This document shows, piece after piece, positions 30,396-40,907 of a stretch of DNA of 64,000 bases. Every line of letters starts with the position of its first letter. Position 1 is the stretch's first letter. The notes below the pieces were generated by a model that saw nothing but the letters and a program-made list of their open reading frames with translations, was not told where the DNA came from and searched no databases. The translations under genes were made by a program, and so were the position numbers. The stretch comes from Acanthosepion esculentum (taxonomy: Eukaryota; Mollusca; Cephalopoda; Sepiida; Sepiidae), in assembly GCA_964036315.1 (NCBI GenBank), contig OZ038496.1, positions 12,516,535 through 12,580,534 of the forward strand, written 5' to 3'.

Positions 30396-30458
30396 CACTG
30401 TGTTTCCTAGAAAGTATTAAGAAAATTAAACATTTCATGAGAAACAAAGAAAAGGATA

Positions 30459-30785
30459 TTGCATTCTTACGTAATATCAGCCCAACTATATGACAATGAA
30501 TGCTGGACCATATCCGCAAGGATTAAGATGAAAACTGAAGCTACGGAAATGTCGTTCTACAGAAGGATACTGGGAATACCTTGGACTGAACATGTGAATC
30601 AACGACGAAGTTTAAGAGAAAATACAAGACGGATACTTATAATTAACATCAGGAAAATAGAGTTGAAACTTCCAGGGTACACCATGAGGAAAGAGGGCTT
30701 GGAAAATTTGACACTCACGGGACATATTGAAGGCAACAGGATCAGAGTAAAACAGCGCATGGCCTACGTAACAAACTTGTTATGA
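30459..30785 (+). pseudogene. RTE-like LINE reverse transcriptase C-terminal segment
   Basis: The open frame carries YDNECWTISARIKMKTEATE, MSFYRRILGIPWTEHVNQRR, LPGYTMRKEGLENLTLTGHI and EGNRIRVKQRMAY. GNECWT, RRxLxIPWTEHV and LGHIMRKEGLENL are typical of the RT C-terminal region in RTE-like LINEs. Its end resumes at 31180-31275 after about 400 bp of unrelated sequence. Confidence 0.7.
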
Positions 30786-31179
30786 ACAATTCTGCTTGTA
30801 GGCAAGCCGCATGTGAAACGTCACTTCATTTTTTCCATTTGTTTGATAAAAAATATACATGAAGCAAAAAGGTTACGGAGTGAAACAACAGTGCTTGGTG
30901 ATAGCAGTGTGGTGAAGGATGTATGGGGTGTTGAATGCTGGCTAGTCTGGGAAGATTCCTTGCCGATAAAAACTGTCAAAGGTTTGGGCACAGCATCTCA
31001 CAAGCGTCCTAAGAGTGATGGGTGGGCGAGGATAGTTGGCAATAGGAGATAGTAATACGATGGAAGAGGTAGAAGGGATAAATTATAGCGATAGTTATAG
31101 TAGTAATTGGGAATGTCTTTTGTTTTTTTTGTTTACTATTTACTTTTTAAATGGTTGTCAGAACATGTATTTGTTTGGA

Positions 31180-31275
31180 GAGATGGCACAAACAAAATTT
31201 ACTAAGAGCTACGAAGGATATGAAATTGTGGAGAGCCATGATCGCCAACGACATGGTACATAGAAGCTCGATTCC
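31180..31275 (+). pseudogene. RTE-like LINE extreme C terminus
   Basis: WHKQNLLRATKDMKLWRAMI in the plus frame, matching the family end at 850-950. Separated from 30459-30785 by 30786-31179, whose frame (WGVECWLVWEDSLPIKTVKG) I do not recognise. Confidence 0.6.
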
Positions 31276-31594
31276 AACTACTCATTTTGTCAAGAAGCTG
31301 ACTACTTTTTATATTGATAAGAGGAGACGATCCCAGCTCTTGGAATTATCATAAAATCATACATAGGTTTGACCTAAGCCTTCTGGTAGATTAAACTGTT
31401 CGGGAGCCGTCAGTAATTGTGATAGCACGAAGTTACAAGTCATTGTGGCTGAAGTTTAAACGTGCTGGCCTTCGGTGTTGAATACGCCGATGTTTCCAAC
31501 AAGAACTGGAACCAAATAGACAATAAAATTATGGTCTAGAACCATTGTTAACAATGGACACAACAGTTTTCTTTCTATTCCGTTAAATGCCATA
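31276..31594. other. No recognisable feature
   Basis: No motif or repeat match. Confidence 0.4.
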
Positions 31595-31840
31595 CGTGAT
31601 ACACGCTTAGGCGATCATGTCTTTTGCGATTCATGACTGATCTTTCAACAATAGGTTGTCATTTCTTTCTGCGGTAAACAGGTTGCCAAACATGTTATAA
31701 AACCCAGTCTGTCCTGTTATTCAACCCATAGCTAGATGGAGAAGAAATGGATTGCCAAGAGTATTCACGCGTAAGTGAACGTAAAGAACTCGACTCCCCC
31801 ATTTTTCATTCCTAGCCACAATCGATTACACCAAAACGTA
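31595..31840 (-). mobile_element. SINE-A copy with full tail
   Basis: TTAGGCGATCATGTC, TTCATGACTGATC, GTTATAAAACCCAGTCTGTC and CACGCGTAAGTGAACGTAAA follow the order of 18306-18592. Confidence 0.65.
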
Positions 31841-32228
31841 ATATTGTGTGTTGCAGCAACAGGTACCATGTAAGCTAATACTAACTGCTGCATGGGCGGA
31901 AAATATACCAGGTTTTTCTGATGAGGGTTGTGGATGTAAATTGGGCATAGTAGGCTCCATAGCCACGTATATAGTCAGTGCAGTGATAATGACACAGCAT
32001 CGCTTAGTGGATATCTTCCTAGACTGACACCAACGGCCAGGTCGGAAGTTTGCCTCGATGGGATCAACGAGCTTCATAATTGGAGGACATTGGCTGTAGT
32101 TTAACTTGGAGAGGAATGACCACTGCCAGCTCTATTTGTCCAAGACAAATGAATACCTCTTCGTCCTTTCAAAATAGATATGTGTAGGGAACTGGTGCCG
32201 GTGTGCACCAACCCTAATACCACACCGG
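31841..32228. other. No recognisable feature
   Basis: An 83-codon minus-strand frame (31826-32077) has no motif. Confidence 0.4.
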
Positions 32229-32254
32229 GATGGATGGATGGATGGATGGATGGA

Positions 32255-32295
<41 letters not shown>
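32229..32295. repeat. (GGAT)n(GAT)n microsatellite
   Basis: GGATGGATGGAT passing into GATGATGAT; gives a false poly-D frame. Confidence 0.95.
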
Positions 32296-32299
32296 GGGA

Positions 32300-32660
32300 T
32301 GATGATTATGGGTTATTTAATACCGAAATCCAAATATTTTGAACACAATTTTATGGCCTCACCTAAATATATATTGCAAATAGGTATTGCTGGTAATTTT
32401 ACTCTCAATATGTATTGCGGGTATTTTTTATATATAAAAATATATTTTTATACTTTCATAGCGTTTTGTTTTTGTTTGGGGGTTCACTATTTGCCCATAG
32501 TTGGGACCCTAACATGTGCAATCTCTCTGATTGATGGTCGACCTAGGAACAACTGCAATTAAGAGGTAGTTCCGTGTTCTTCAAAACCTCCAATCTCCCG
32601 ATCAGTGGTCTTGCTACTAGATGTAGTTTATCGCCATACCCGGGACTAACTCAACCATGC
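32300..32660 (+). mobile_element. Gypsy-1-type LTR, solo or fragment
   Basis: GGGTTATTTAATACCGAAAT, GGTATTGCTGGTAATTTTAC, TATTTTTATACTTTCATAGC, CCGATCAGTGGTCTTGCTAC and TAGTTTATCGCCATACCC give the same order as 17220-17520. No gag follows. Confidence 0.65.
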
Positions 32661-33029
32661 CATAAATCCTGACATGCCAGTAACAAGATATTTTTTCAAA
32701 CATCGGGAAATGGGGACAGAGTAAAAGGGCCTTAGTGATTATTTCAGTAAGTTCGAGTCGGCATTCAAATGCAATTTAGAGATTTATTTTCAACTGTCAC
32801 GCTATCCCGTACAACTATTTTTTCTTACTTATTAAGCAGCCAAAACTGCTCAGATGTTTACAAGTCTGGCTATGATAGAAGATTTTCCATTTCCGTTTCT
32901 TTTATACAAATGCGTATTAATAATTGCTGACTTGAACATTGCATGCAATTTCGAAACTCGGTTTTCGTTCGAAATTAGCTGATGGTTTCTAACGCCATAA
33001 ACTCTCTCCAAGAAGGTATAATTAAATCT
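32661..33029. other. No recognisable feature
   Basis: No motif or repeat match. Confidence 0.4.
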
Positions 33030-33165
33030 AGATACGTTTCTTGTAGCCCATCTTGGCTCTTTCATCTCGTTTTTTGTGTCAATGGCGCCTTATGTAAGAG
33101 TCTCTATTACATACAATCACCTTGACGAGGATTCCAGGCGAAGAGTCCAGGCGGTTGGGGTGGTG
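33030..33165 (+). repeat. Left arm of a long inverted repeat
   Basis: TTTCTTGTAGCCCATCTTGG, GGCGCCTTATGTAAGAG and CTTGACGAGGATTCCAGGCG recur as the reverse complement at 34412-34545. About 1.25 kb, including the GATA array, lies between the arms. Confidence 0.75.
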
Positions 33166-33380
33166 AAAAGGGAGATGAGTTAAAGCAGACACTGCCGTGG
33201 ACATTTAGGTAAGTGCCTAAAGTGAAAAGAGTCAGAGGTCACAAGGATTTGTTGATGGTTTCACCGAGTGGAAATACAAGGCTTTCGCATAGAGTTCCGC
33301 TGTATACGGAAGGGATATTTACGAAGGTCAAACAAACATACATTTGCTAATAAGACTGAGAAGTGCTTCCGAACCATGTC

Positions 33381-33381
<1 letters not shown>

Positions 33382-33436
<55 letters not shown>

Positions 33437-33479
33437 ATCAGCATAAGGCAGACAGATGGATAGATAGATATGAACAACC

Positions 33480-33557
<78 letters not shown>

Positions 33558-33599
33558 CCAGCATAAGACAGACAGATGGGTAGATAGATATGAACAACC

Positions 33600-33664
<65 letters not shown>

Positions 33665-33707
33665 ACCAGCATAAGACAGACAGATGGATAGATAGATATG
33701 AACAACC

Positions 33708-33776
<69 letters not shown>

Positions 33777-33819
33777 ACCAGCATAAGACAGACAGATGGA
33801 TAGATAGATATGAACAACC

Positions 33820-33884
<65 letters not shown>

Positions 33885-34015
33885 ACCACCATAAGAAAGA
33901 CAGATAGATGTGAACAACCATAGATAGATAGATAGATAGATTGAACCAGCATAAGACAGACAGATGGATAGATAGATATGAACAACTATAGATAGATAGA
34001 TAGATAGATAGATAT
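33382..34015. repeat. (GATA)n array with roughly 110-bp higher-order unit
   Basis: Blocks of GATA are separated by AACCAGCATAAGACAGACAG and ATGAACAACCAAAG in at least five periods. The interspersed pieces vary slightly. Frames on the minus strand (LSIYLSIY) are artefacts. Confidence 0.92.
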
Positions 34016-34411
34016 TAAACAGTATATTTATTTTCCTCAACTTTCCTGGATATATGTCGATAGATAGTGGTGAATATTGTTTTATAATTAAACGGAATGT
34101 CAACTCAAACCTGTGGGATTAATATAATGATTGAATGATCACCCTTCGAGGTCCCCGGCTATAATGTACTTGTTCAAGCGCATCGTAAAATATTCGAGCT
34201 TAACAGTTTTGACAAAATATTGCAATAACAGTCAAAATATGAATGCTGGCTATTATTTTAAGAAGTAAGGGGGTACAAATGAAACGATTTCAAATTTAAA
34301 AGCTTTCAATTTTCCCCGAAGTCAAACACATCGGAGCCGATGTACTGCAATTTGGAAGCTCGACTTGATCTCGGATACTTGACCGTTGATTCCATCGAGG
34401 CAAACCTCCTC

Positions 34412-34545
34412 AGTCTAGAAAGATATCCACTCGCCAGGAATCCTCGTCACGGTGATAGTATGTAAAAGTGATGTCTCTTACATAAGGCGCCACTGACACA
34501 AAAACAAGATGAAAGAGACAAGATGGGCTACAAGAATCTGAAACC
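34412..34545 (-). repeat. Right arm of the long inverted repeat
   Basis: Complement of 33030-33165: CGCCAGGAATCCTCGTCACG, CTTACATAAGGCGCCAC, AGATGGGCTACAAGAATC. Confidence 0.75.
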
Positions 34546-35889
34546 CAACAGCATCTGTGACGTGTCTTTTCCATCTTTACTTACGATCACATCGAAATAG
34601 TTCATTATTTATCAGACACTGTTTGAGTGTAACGCACGCTCTATCTAATTAAGTATTCGCGTCAGTTCTTGGGGTAAAAAACTGTGTTGAACTTATTTCT
34701 TGCCTTTGGAACAAAGGAAGGCCAATACACCCGATCAATAAAAATCGTTGCATAGATTTTTTTAATCACTCCACTCAAAGTAAGACGTTAAAGCCTCTAA
34801 GACGAAAGGAGTTATTGAGAGTTCAATAGTCTGTGTAAAAAATATTATTCAGAAGACAGGACAATAATGGAATAATATTCAAGGAAAGAGAAGGCGACAA
34901 TTAGAATTTGCATCAATTTTTTAAAATCGAAGATGACTCGCAAATTTTTATATTTCCAAAAAGATTAATTACTGCCGCATCTTCGCTATTTTTTTTTTTA
35001 CAAAGATTCCATCACAACACAAACAGGATTGTCTTAAAAATTTGTTTTATAAACAAATTTCGGGACAATTTTTCATGTGTTAAAATCTTGGAACTATTTT
35101 TATTTTTTAAGCGATCATTTTCTCGACTTTAACTTTCGAGAAAGTTCAAAATTAGGGAATAGAAATTTAATTTTAATTACTAGCCATGGACTTCTGGTTA
35201 ATATTACTATTAGCAAAAAAAATCAGCGATTCTACTTAGTGGATGATCTTGGAATAAAAAATGATATTACCGAGATATATTACCTTTTAATTCGATTTTT
35301 AAAAATGTCCAGAAAGAAAATTACAATGGAAAAAGCAAGCGCGACTGAAATTAGCTCTTCTGCCCTCCTCCCCGTAAACATGGGTCACCCCACACGGTTG
35401 ACAGATTCAGGGTAGTAAGTACCGACCCTGTCGATTATTATAGTTGATCATTGACCATGTAACTTAGGTAGGAAGAAAAGGTAAAAAGTATAAAAAGCAA
35501 CAAAGAAAAAGAAACACCGCTGCTAAAATTACCCCTTTTGGGACTCCAACTTTGTCGGGATTTCCTGCGTAGTACGCACCGCACCTCTACACAAGGTATA
35601 TTATTAGTTGATGACTGACAATGTAACGGGAGTTTAAAAATATTTTTTTTTAATGGCGTATGGCCATAAAACAGTGATGAAAAAGTGGCAGAGGCCACAA
35701 CGAGGCCCAACAAAACGTACAACCACCGAAAGGGGTTTTCGGGGGTTAGAACCGCCAGCCTTGGTGGCGAAGACGCTGTCATATGTTTAACATCAGCTTC
35801 CATGAAATGGAAAAAATTGTCGCTTTCTTCCTTGATTAAAAACCAGCATTCATATTTATAATTGTTATTGCAATATTTTGTTAAAGTTG
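34546..35889. other. AT-rich region without recognised gene
   Basis: Several short frames, none with a motif. A short degenerate repeat pair is visible: TAGTTGATCATTGACCATGTA at 35440 and TAGTTGATGACTGACAATGTA at 35610. Confidence 0.4.
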
Positions 35890-36366
35890 TGTGGTGAAAT
35901 AAAAAGAAAACAGCAACCAGCGAGTAAATTCAAGCTCTCCCAACTGGTATTCCAACCTCGAGTCGTTCCTTCTTGAGTTCTGTCTCAAAATCGCCCCAAC
36001 AGACTATTCCAGTCGCCAGCCGTGAACGTCGCTCCAAGCATCCCCACTGGGAAAAACTAGTTGCTTTTATATCTGTCCATATACCCATATTCCCTTGCGT
36101 CTTCATGTGATCCCATAATTCATTGCGTCTCTGTCCCATAATGCATTGCATATTCATTGCATGAAAATGCAATGCAAGTCCCCCCTTATTCTTTTACGTT
36201 ATCTGGCCGAGGACGGATTACGGCAGAGCGGTAAGTGCTTTTTTTCTCCTTCATTTCAACTGCAGTAGCTTTACATGCTAAGCAAATACGGGCTCTTTTT
36301 TGGCGGGGAAAAGGCAAGTAGCAACCAGTTGTGCTCGTCAAAGGCTCTGCCTCATCATGTCTGCCA
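35890..36366 (-). repeat. Gypsy-2 3' LTR (477 bp)
   Basis: In element orientation it starts TGGCAGACATGATGAGGC and ends TTTCACCACA. A TATAAAAG box lies at 36064-36071. A G-rich tract (GATCAGGGGGG) precedes it, suitable as a polypurine primer. Confidence 0.9.
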
Positions 36367-37879
36367 CCCCCCTGATCTCTTGATCACACAGATGACAGTG
36401 CGGGTGCGGTCTTTTGTTCCGGGTGCTCCTCCGAATGGGGAGTGGTTGAGCTTCTTCGTCGGAGGAGCTCTCATTAGATACGTCCCGATCTATTGGCAAA
36501 CTACCGATATCGGAGTGTTCGGTTGTTGAACCCAACTCTACGTACATCGGCTGTTCACTATCCTCTGTGTCTTCTTCGTCGGTTGTGGGATTTGAGCCCA
36601 AAAAAGGGCGCAGGTCTCTAACATGACGAGGCGTTCCATCGACACGCACCGACTGCTGACTCACCACCTCGGTCACACGTCCGGTTCCAAATTTAGTGAT
36701 GCACCGGACGTGGTACGTGTGCAGTACATCAGCCGGTGCCGTGGAAGGCGAAAGTTTGTCCTTGGGTGTGACGTTATGCCAGTAGACCGCCTCCAAGACT
36801 GAACAATTTTTCCTGGCCACTATGGTTTTGACGCTCCTGTGGTTGCGTTCCATAATGCCATTTCCTGACGGCACGTAAGCGCACCGGAACCTCAAATGCA
36901 CGCCCCAGCTGCTTACAAATTCCTTAAATTGTCTGCAAGTGAATGCGGTGTCATTGTCAGTCAGTATTTCAGTCGGCGGGCTTCGTTCGTAGAAAACTGT
37001 CTCCAGCTGACGAATGACACTAGTAGAGTCTTGCCGTCTCAGTGGCCGCCATACTGCAAAACGGGAGGGACCACAATCAATGAATGTAAGAAAATGGCTA
37101 CCATTGTAATGGGTCACATCCATTGCCAACCTACTCCAGTTTCTTATCACACTCAAATTTCCTTTTTTCCAATGCACTGGTGCTGGATCGATCGATTGGC
37201 AGGATACGCAGCTTCTAACAACAGATTTGATCAGTTCCTTAGACACTGTTGGATCTACGATCCTAGCAAAGTACATTGTTCTTTTAACACCCGGGTGCCC
37301 ACTCTGCTGGTGGATGTGGGTCACCTGATGTTTGTTCAACTGGCTCGGTGCAGTGGCACAACTCACTTGCACCGGTTCTCCTCCTTTCTTGTGCATCTCT
37401 AACCAGCATTGCGGCACTCTGGTGAGGCTGTCAGCGCGGTTCTGACAAGAATTTACCAACGTCACAGTCATAGTCAGTGTGTACTCCTCCACCAATGCTC
37501 GCAGTGTCTCTAAGCACCGCCTCATCAGCATTTCACACGCCGCCTTCGTGTTCACGCGCATCTTTCCTGTCAGGATGTCAGACACCCACCGGTGCACACA
37601 TGCTGATTCGGAGACCACATACATGACTGGTGTCTGCCACTGCAAGGCAAGATTCACGCCCTTGATCACTGCATCATGTTCAGCAAGATTAATGTGTTTG
37701 GCATCATTAGTTGGACGTAACCAGCAAGCATCTTCCACGACTCCACCATTCACCTCTAGTGCTACTCCCGTAGCCACAGAGCTTGCATCCACCCAAACTG
37801 TCATTTCATTGCCGTTCACACACCAGTCTCCACCGACAAGATCTGATTCCCGCACTCTGGCCACTGTTTCCTCCAGCAT
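36338..37879 (-). pseudogene. Gypsy-2 pol: RNase H and integrase
   Basis: The last and longest open stretch of pol (513 codons). The RNase H-like part (about 20-170) has VWVDASS, LAEHDAV and NRADSLTR acidic positions; the usual TDS is SES here (VVSESACV), a possible loss. The integrase zinc finger has HIHQQSGHPG and CVSC (about 190-235). The core has D in LAMDVTH, D in LTDNDTAF and E in GIMERNHR, with 35 residues between the last two (DD35E). A basic tail RRSTRNKRPHPHC follows. The C terminus overlaps the start of the 3' LTR. Upstream it is joined in the same frame to the RT stretch but for one TGA (37883-37885). Confidence 0.9.
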
Positions 37880-37882
37880 ACG

Positions 37883-38395
37883 TCAAAGAGGGGCATCCTT
37901 TATCTCGTCGTCCCATCTTTTGGTTAGTGTACTTGCATAACGCTTAATAAATGCAGTTGCCACCCTAAGCCACCCGCACACAGGGAAATGACCCACGAGT
38001 TTCCCGCACAAGGAAAATACGCTTCGGCGGGTCACCATTTGAGCAATTTCTGCAACCTGACCTCCCCGCTTCCATCGAAGGGAGTTGCTTTCTTCCCAGA
38101 CTTGCAGACCCAGAACCTTAGTTCCGTCTCTCAATCGCTCTGGATCTTTACAGACTAGCCCGTAATCAACAAATTGTTGTCTTAACCGCGCTGCAGAAAC
38201 TAGGCCTTCGTTTATGAAGATATCGTCGACGTATGTCGACGTGGCACTCTTAATGTCCTGATCCTGGGACGTTATCGTATCGATCACTGACTTCATGACA
38301 AGTGGTGCCACATTCAGGCCAAAACCCAAATGCGTAAGGCAAAACCGCTTACCCTTAATGACCACTGTTTGAAAAAGCCATAGCGATCTGTAGGT
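37883..38395 (-). pseudogene. Gypsy-2 pol: reverse transcriptase, C-terminal part
   Basis: Copies the RNA genome into DNA in the family. Visible: SLWLFQTVVIKGKRFCLTHL, GFGLNVAPLVMK, TSTYVDDIFIN with the catalytic YVDD, then YGLVCKDPERLRDGTKVLGL (thumb) and RRSVFSLCGKLVGHFPVCGW (connection). It ends at TGA 37883-37885 in a context that suits a CpG C-to-T change. The start is out of frame with the preceding RT part because of a deletion near 38385-38395. Confidence 0.88.
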
Positions 38396-38720
38396 ACGCA
38401 TTTCTCAAATCCAACAGCGATACGTCAGCGCCTTGTTGTCGCCATTCTCGTAATTTCTGCGCACACACTTCTGCGTCAGCCGTGAATGCGTCTACAAAGC
38501 CGTTCAACTCCCGATAGTCAAGTACCGGCCGGACCTTCTGTTTGTGTTCTTGTACGACCGCCATTAAGGGAATTAATCCCTTGGGTGGGCCAAGCTCTTT
38601 CTCGGGATATGGCAGTAGCCATCCGTCTCGCTGCCACTGTGCTAGATCTTTCTCGTATACATCCCGGACGTGGCCAGGTACTGTGTACCCCTGTACTTTA
38701 TTGACCAACTTGCTAGGTCA
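38386..38720 (-). pseudogene. Gypsy-2 pol: reverse transcriptase, N-terminal part
   Basis: VRDVYEKDLAQWQRDGWLLP, PKGLIPLMAVVQEHKQKVRP, VLDYRELNGFVDAFTADAEV and DVSLLDLRNAYLQI. The last holds the motif A aspartate (LLDLRNAY). After this the frame shifts. In the other direction it is joined in frame to the protease stretch but for TGA at 38718-38720. Confidence 0.88.
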
Positions 38721-39050
38721 ATGACCACTCGCCCACTTCGACAATGCAGTCCACGTTTTCGTGCTCGGGTTAAACGTAACTCTAAAGTCAGGCTTGTTGA
38801 TAAGAATGGCGTCACATGTGTTCAGGTTTCCGAAATGCGCTTCGCCTGATTCAGTCAGGTGTACACCTCCGAGCACCTTGACCGCATCAATCCCGAGAAG
38901 AAGATCGAACCCTACCAACCGTCCGTCCACGACCAAAACAACAGTCACAGGCTGAATCTGTTCGACGCCGAACTTAATTTTGCCGCATCCACGGCACTTC
39001 AGGGTCCTCCCGTCGGCGGTTAACACTCCCACCTCATCCTGCCACCAGCT
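38718..39050 (-). pseudogene. Gypsy-2 protease, C-terminal part
   Basis: CRSWWQDEVGVLTADGRTLK, VTVVLVVDGRLVGFDLLLGI and DAVKVLGGVHL. The LLLGIDAVKVLGG run is the second conserved block of retropepsins. The frame differs from the active-site half; the change sits at a GTGTGT run near 39060, which suggests replication slippage. Confidence 0.82.
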
Positions 39051-39193
39051 GCGACACACAGCGTTTGTGAGCATCCCGAATTCACTAGAGCCGTGCACTC
39101 TACTCCATTTACAAATACTTGTACCGTGGGTAACTTCAGGGTTTTTACTTGCTCGGGGAGAAGGCTGAGGCTGACGCCTTCTCCCCTTGGGCG
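39050..39193 (-). pseudogene. Gypsy-2 protease, active-site half
   Basis: Minus-strand text SLSLLPEQVKTLKLPTVQVF and GVECTALVNSGCSQTLC. In retropepsins the catalytic triad is D-S/T-G; here Asn replaces Asp (VNSG), so the enzyme would be inactive even with the frame intact. This frame is -1 relative to gag and opens right after the slippery site. Confidence 0.82.
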
Positions 39194-39933
39194 TTTCCCT
39201 GGCATTCTGAGGAAATGTGTCCAATGCCATTGCATCGAAAACACCGCTTGTCGCGGCCAGACCTCTGCGTCCTGTTTGACCTCTCCTGACGTCCTTGTGT
39301 ACAATTTTTCGCCATATGGTTGGGTACAGAGCACTTGTAGCAGGTAATCGTTCTGCTAACGGGTTTGGCAGGGGGAACCTCAGCTTCTGAGTGCGGTAGT
39401 TCTACGGATGCGGCGGCCAATACCTGGCGACCTTCGTCATCCGTCATAATAGCCCTTGCTCTGGTCAGTATCTGTTCTAGATTCATCTCGTCCATCCTGG
39501 ACGAAGCGTTAAGAAGCTGCCTAACATGATGTGGCAATCCTGACACAAATACACATGCCATCCACCGATCAGGCAGCAATTCTCCTATTAGCCGCGTCGA
39601 ACGATGCATTTCAGCCAGGAATTCATCCACTGTTTCCCCTGGGCGAAGACGCCGTCCCATAAATTGGTCGAACGTATTAAATCTGTCAGTCGCGTATGCA
39701 GTCATAAGGGCCCGTTTAATTTGTTCCGCTTCTGCCCTCTGCTCTTTACTAAGTTGTCTATACACGGCAAGGGCACCGCCTCGTAGTCGTAGAGGCATGA
39801 TGCGCTCGATCGTGTCCATGGCGCAAAGTTCGCAGACCAATTCCACATTCTCTATCCATTCAACAATGGGCATATCCGTTGGGGCGCCGCTGAATTCTGG
39901 AATCAAACGGACGTCAAAGATCTTGCCTTCCAT
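39145..39933 (-). CDS. gag: Gypsy-2 gag, intact 262-codon frame
   Basis: Structural protein that coats the element's RNA. The N-terminal capsid-like part has VEWIENVELVCELCAMD, AVYRQLSKEQRAEAEQIK, FDQFMGRRLRPGETVDEFL and RLIGELLPDRWMACVFVSGL. It is followed by two CCHC zinc knuckles, C198-C211 (CYKCSVPNHMAKNC) and C231-C244 (CFRCNGIGHISSEC). MEGKIF starts only 28 nt after the LTR. It is the sole uninterrupted coding part of the element, so gag may still be expressed. It overlaps protease in the -1 frame from 39199 on. Confidence 0.88.
   Translation of the reverse strand: MEGKIFDVRLIPEFSGAPTDMPIVEWIENVELVCELCAMDTIERIMPLRLRGGALAVYRQLSKEQRAEAEQIKRALMTAYATDRFNTFDQFMGRRLRPGETVDEFLAEMHRSTRLIGELLPDRWMACVFVSGLPHHVRQLLNASSRMDEMNLEQILTRARAIMTDDEGRQVLAAASVELPHSEAEVPPAKPVSRTITCYKCSVPNHMAKNCTQGRQERSNRTQRSGRDKRCFRCNGIGHISSECQGNAQGEKASASAFSPSK
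39155..39199 (-). promoter_or_regulatory. -1 ribosomal frameshift signal (gag to protease)
   Basis: Slippery heptamer G GGA AAC at 39199-39193, in the zero frame of gag (GGA at 39198, AAC at 39195). Six nucleotides later an 11-bp perfect hairpin follows: GGGGAGAAGGC (39186-39176), a 10-nt loop, and GCCTTCTCCCC (39165-39155). A -1 slip enters exactly the frame that encodes the protease motif. This matches the known retroviral X XXY YYZ plus stem design. Confidence 0.85.
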
Positions 39934-39961
39934 TTTGAAGGATTAATACGGCGAAATAGCT

Positions 39962-40430
39962 TGTGATGAAATAAAAAGAAAACAGCAACCAGCGAGTAAA
40001 TTCAAGCTCTCCAAACTGGTATTCTAACCTCTAGTCGTTCCTTCTGTCTCAAAATCGCACTAACAGACTTTTCCAGTCGCCAGCCGTGAACGTCGCTCCA
40101 AGCATCTCCCCTGGGAAAAACTAATTGCTTTTATATCTGTCCATATACACATAATACCCTGCGTCTTCATGTGATCCCATAATTCATTGCGTCTCTGTCC
40201 CATAATGCATTGCATATTCATTGCATAAAAATGCAATGCAAGTCCCTCCTTATTCTTTTACGTTATCTGGCCGAGGACGGATTACGGCAGAGCGGTAAGT
40301 GCTTTTTTTCTCCTTCATTTCAACTGCAGTAGCCTTACATGCTAAGCAAATACGGGCTCTTTTTTGGCGGGGAAAAGGCAAGTAGCAACCAGTTGTGCTC
40401 GTCCCAGGTTCTGCCTCATCATGTCTGCCA
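39962..40430 (-). repeat. Gypsy-2 5' LTR (469 bp)
   Basis: Same ends as the 3' LTR (TGGCAG at 40430, ATCACA at 39962). TATAAAAG at 40128-40135. In element orientation the next bases are AGCTATTTCGCCGTATTAAT; a TGG-type primer-binding site is not evident. Confidence 0.9.
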
Positions 40431-40907
40431 CAACTTGTTAAGCTCAAATATTTACCAACGTAATAGGGGGATTTGCAAGAGGATTTTCTGGGGAAAGTCA
40501 TAAACATGTCAGTTTCTTATAAACTGTTTTATTCATAAGATCGATGTTTTTTTTTATTATTGCTACTTATCAGGCAGCACGTGTCTCTCTTTTGAGTAAA
40601 ACCCCATATGTGATACTATTTATCGTTGCCGCGGTAAAACGGAGGTTTTGTTAAAACATAAGAAAGTATTATGTACTGAGAGACATTGAAACGCGAAGGG
40701 TTAATAAGAAAAACAGGTGGGAATAATTGAAGATTTAATTTACACATAAACGACATGAATTGTATGTTTAGCAGTTTGAACAATGGAAAAGTAACCCAGA
40801 CTTAGGGGCCAATGATGATTGGCATGTGTTCATATAAATAAGTGTGAAATATATTGAAACTGATATACATAAACAGTTAAATTAATAAAAAAATAACTGG
40901 GGAAGGT
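40431..40907. other. No recognisable feature
   Basis: AT-rich. May include the end of the following transposon, but no inverted repeat is clear. Confidence 0.35.

Larger units (their letters stand above)
35890..40430 (-). mobile_element. Gypsy-2, full-length Ty3/Gypsy LTR retrotransposon
   Basis: Two direct LTRs (35890-36366 and 39962-40430) flank gag, protease, reverse transcriptase, RNase H and integrase in the Ty3/Gypsy order on the minus strand. LTRs are about 95% alike by eye, differing in part by an 8-bp indel, so the copy is not young. Breaks: a frameshift in protease, two in-frame TGA codons and a frameshift in RT. I see no env. No clear 4-6 bp target duplication. Confidence 0.93.

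Noticed and set aside
31910..31945. CTGATGAGGG as a hammerhead box
   Set aside because: No GAAA with a matching stem II follows.
33328..34103. Three LSIYLSIY frames of about 200 codons
   Set aside because: Translation of the GATA array in three frames.
36896..37402. 168-codon plus-strand frame within pol
   Set aside because: Shadow of the minus-strand integrase coding region.
35881..40440. Target-site duplication of Gypsy-2
   Set aside because: Flanks AGTTG and ACTTG are similar but not identical, and boundary choice changes them; not claimed.
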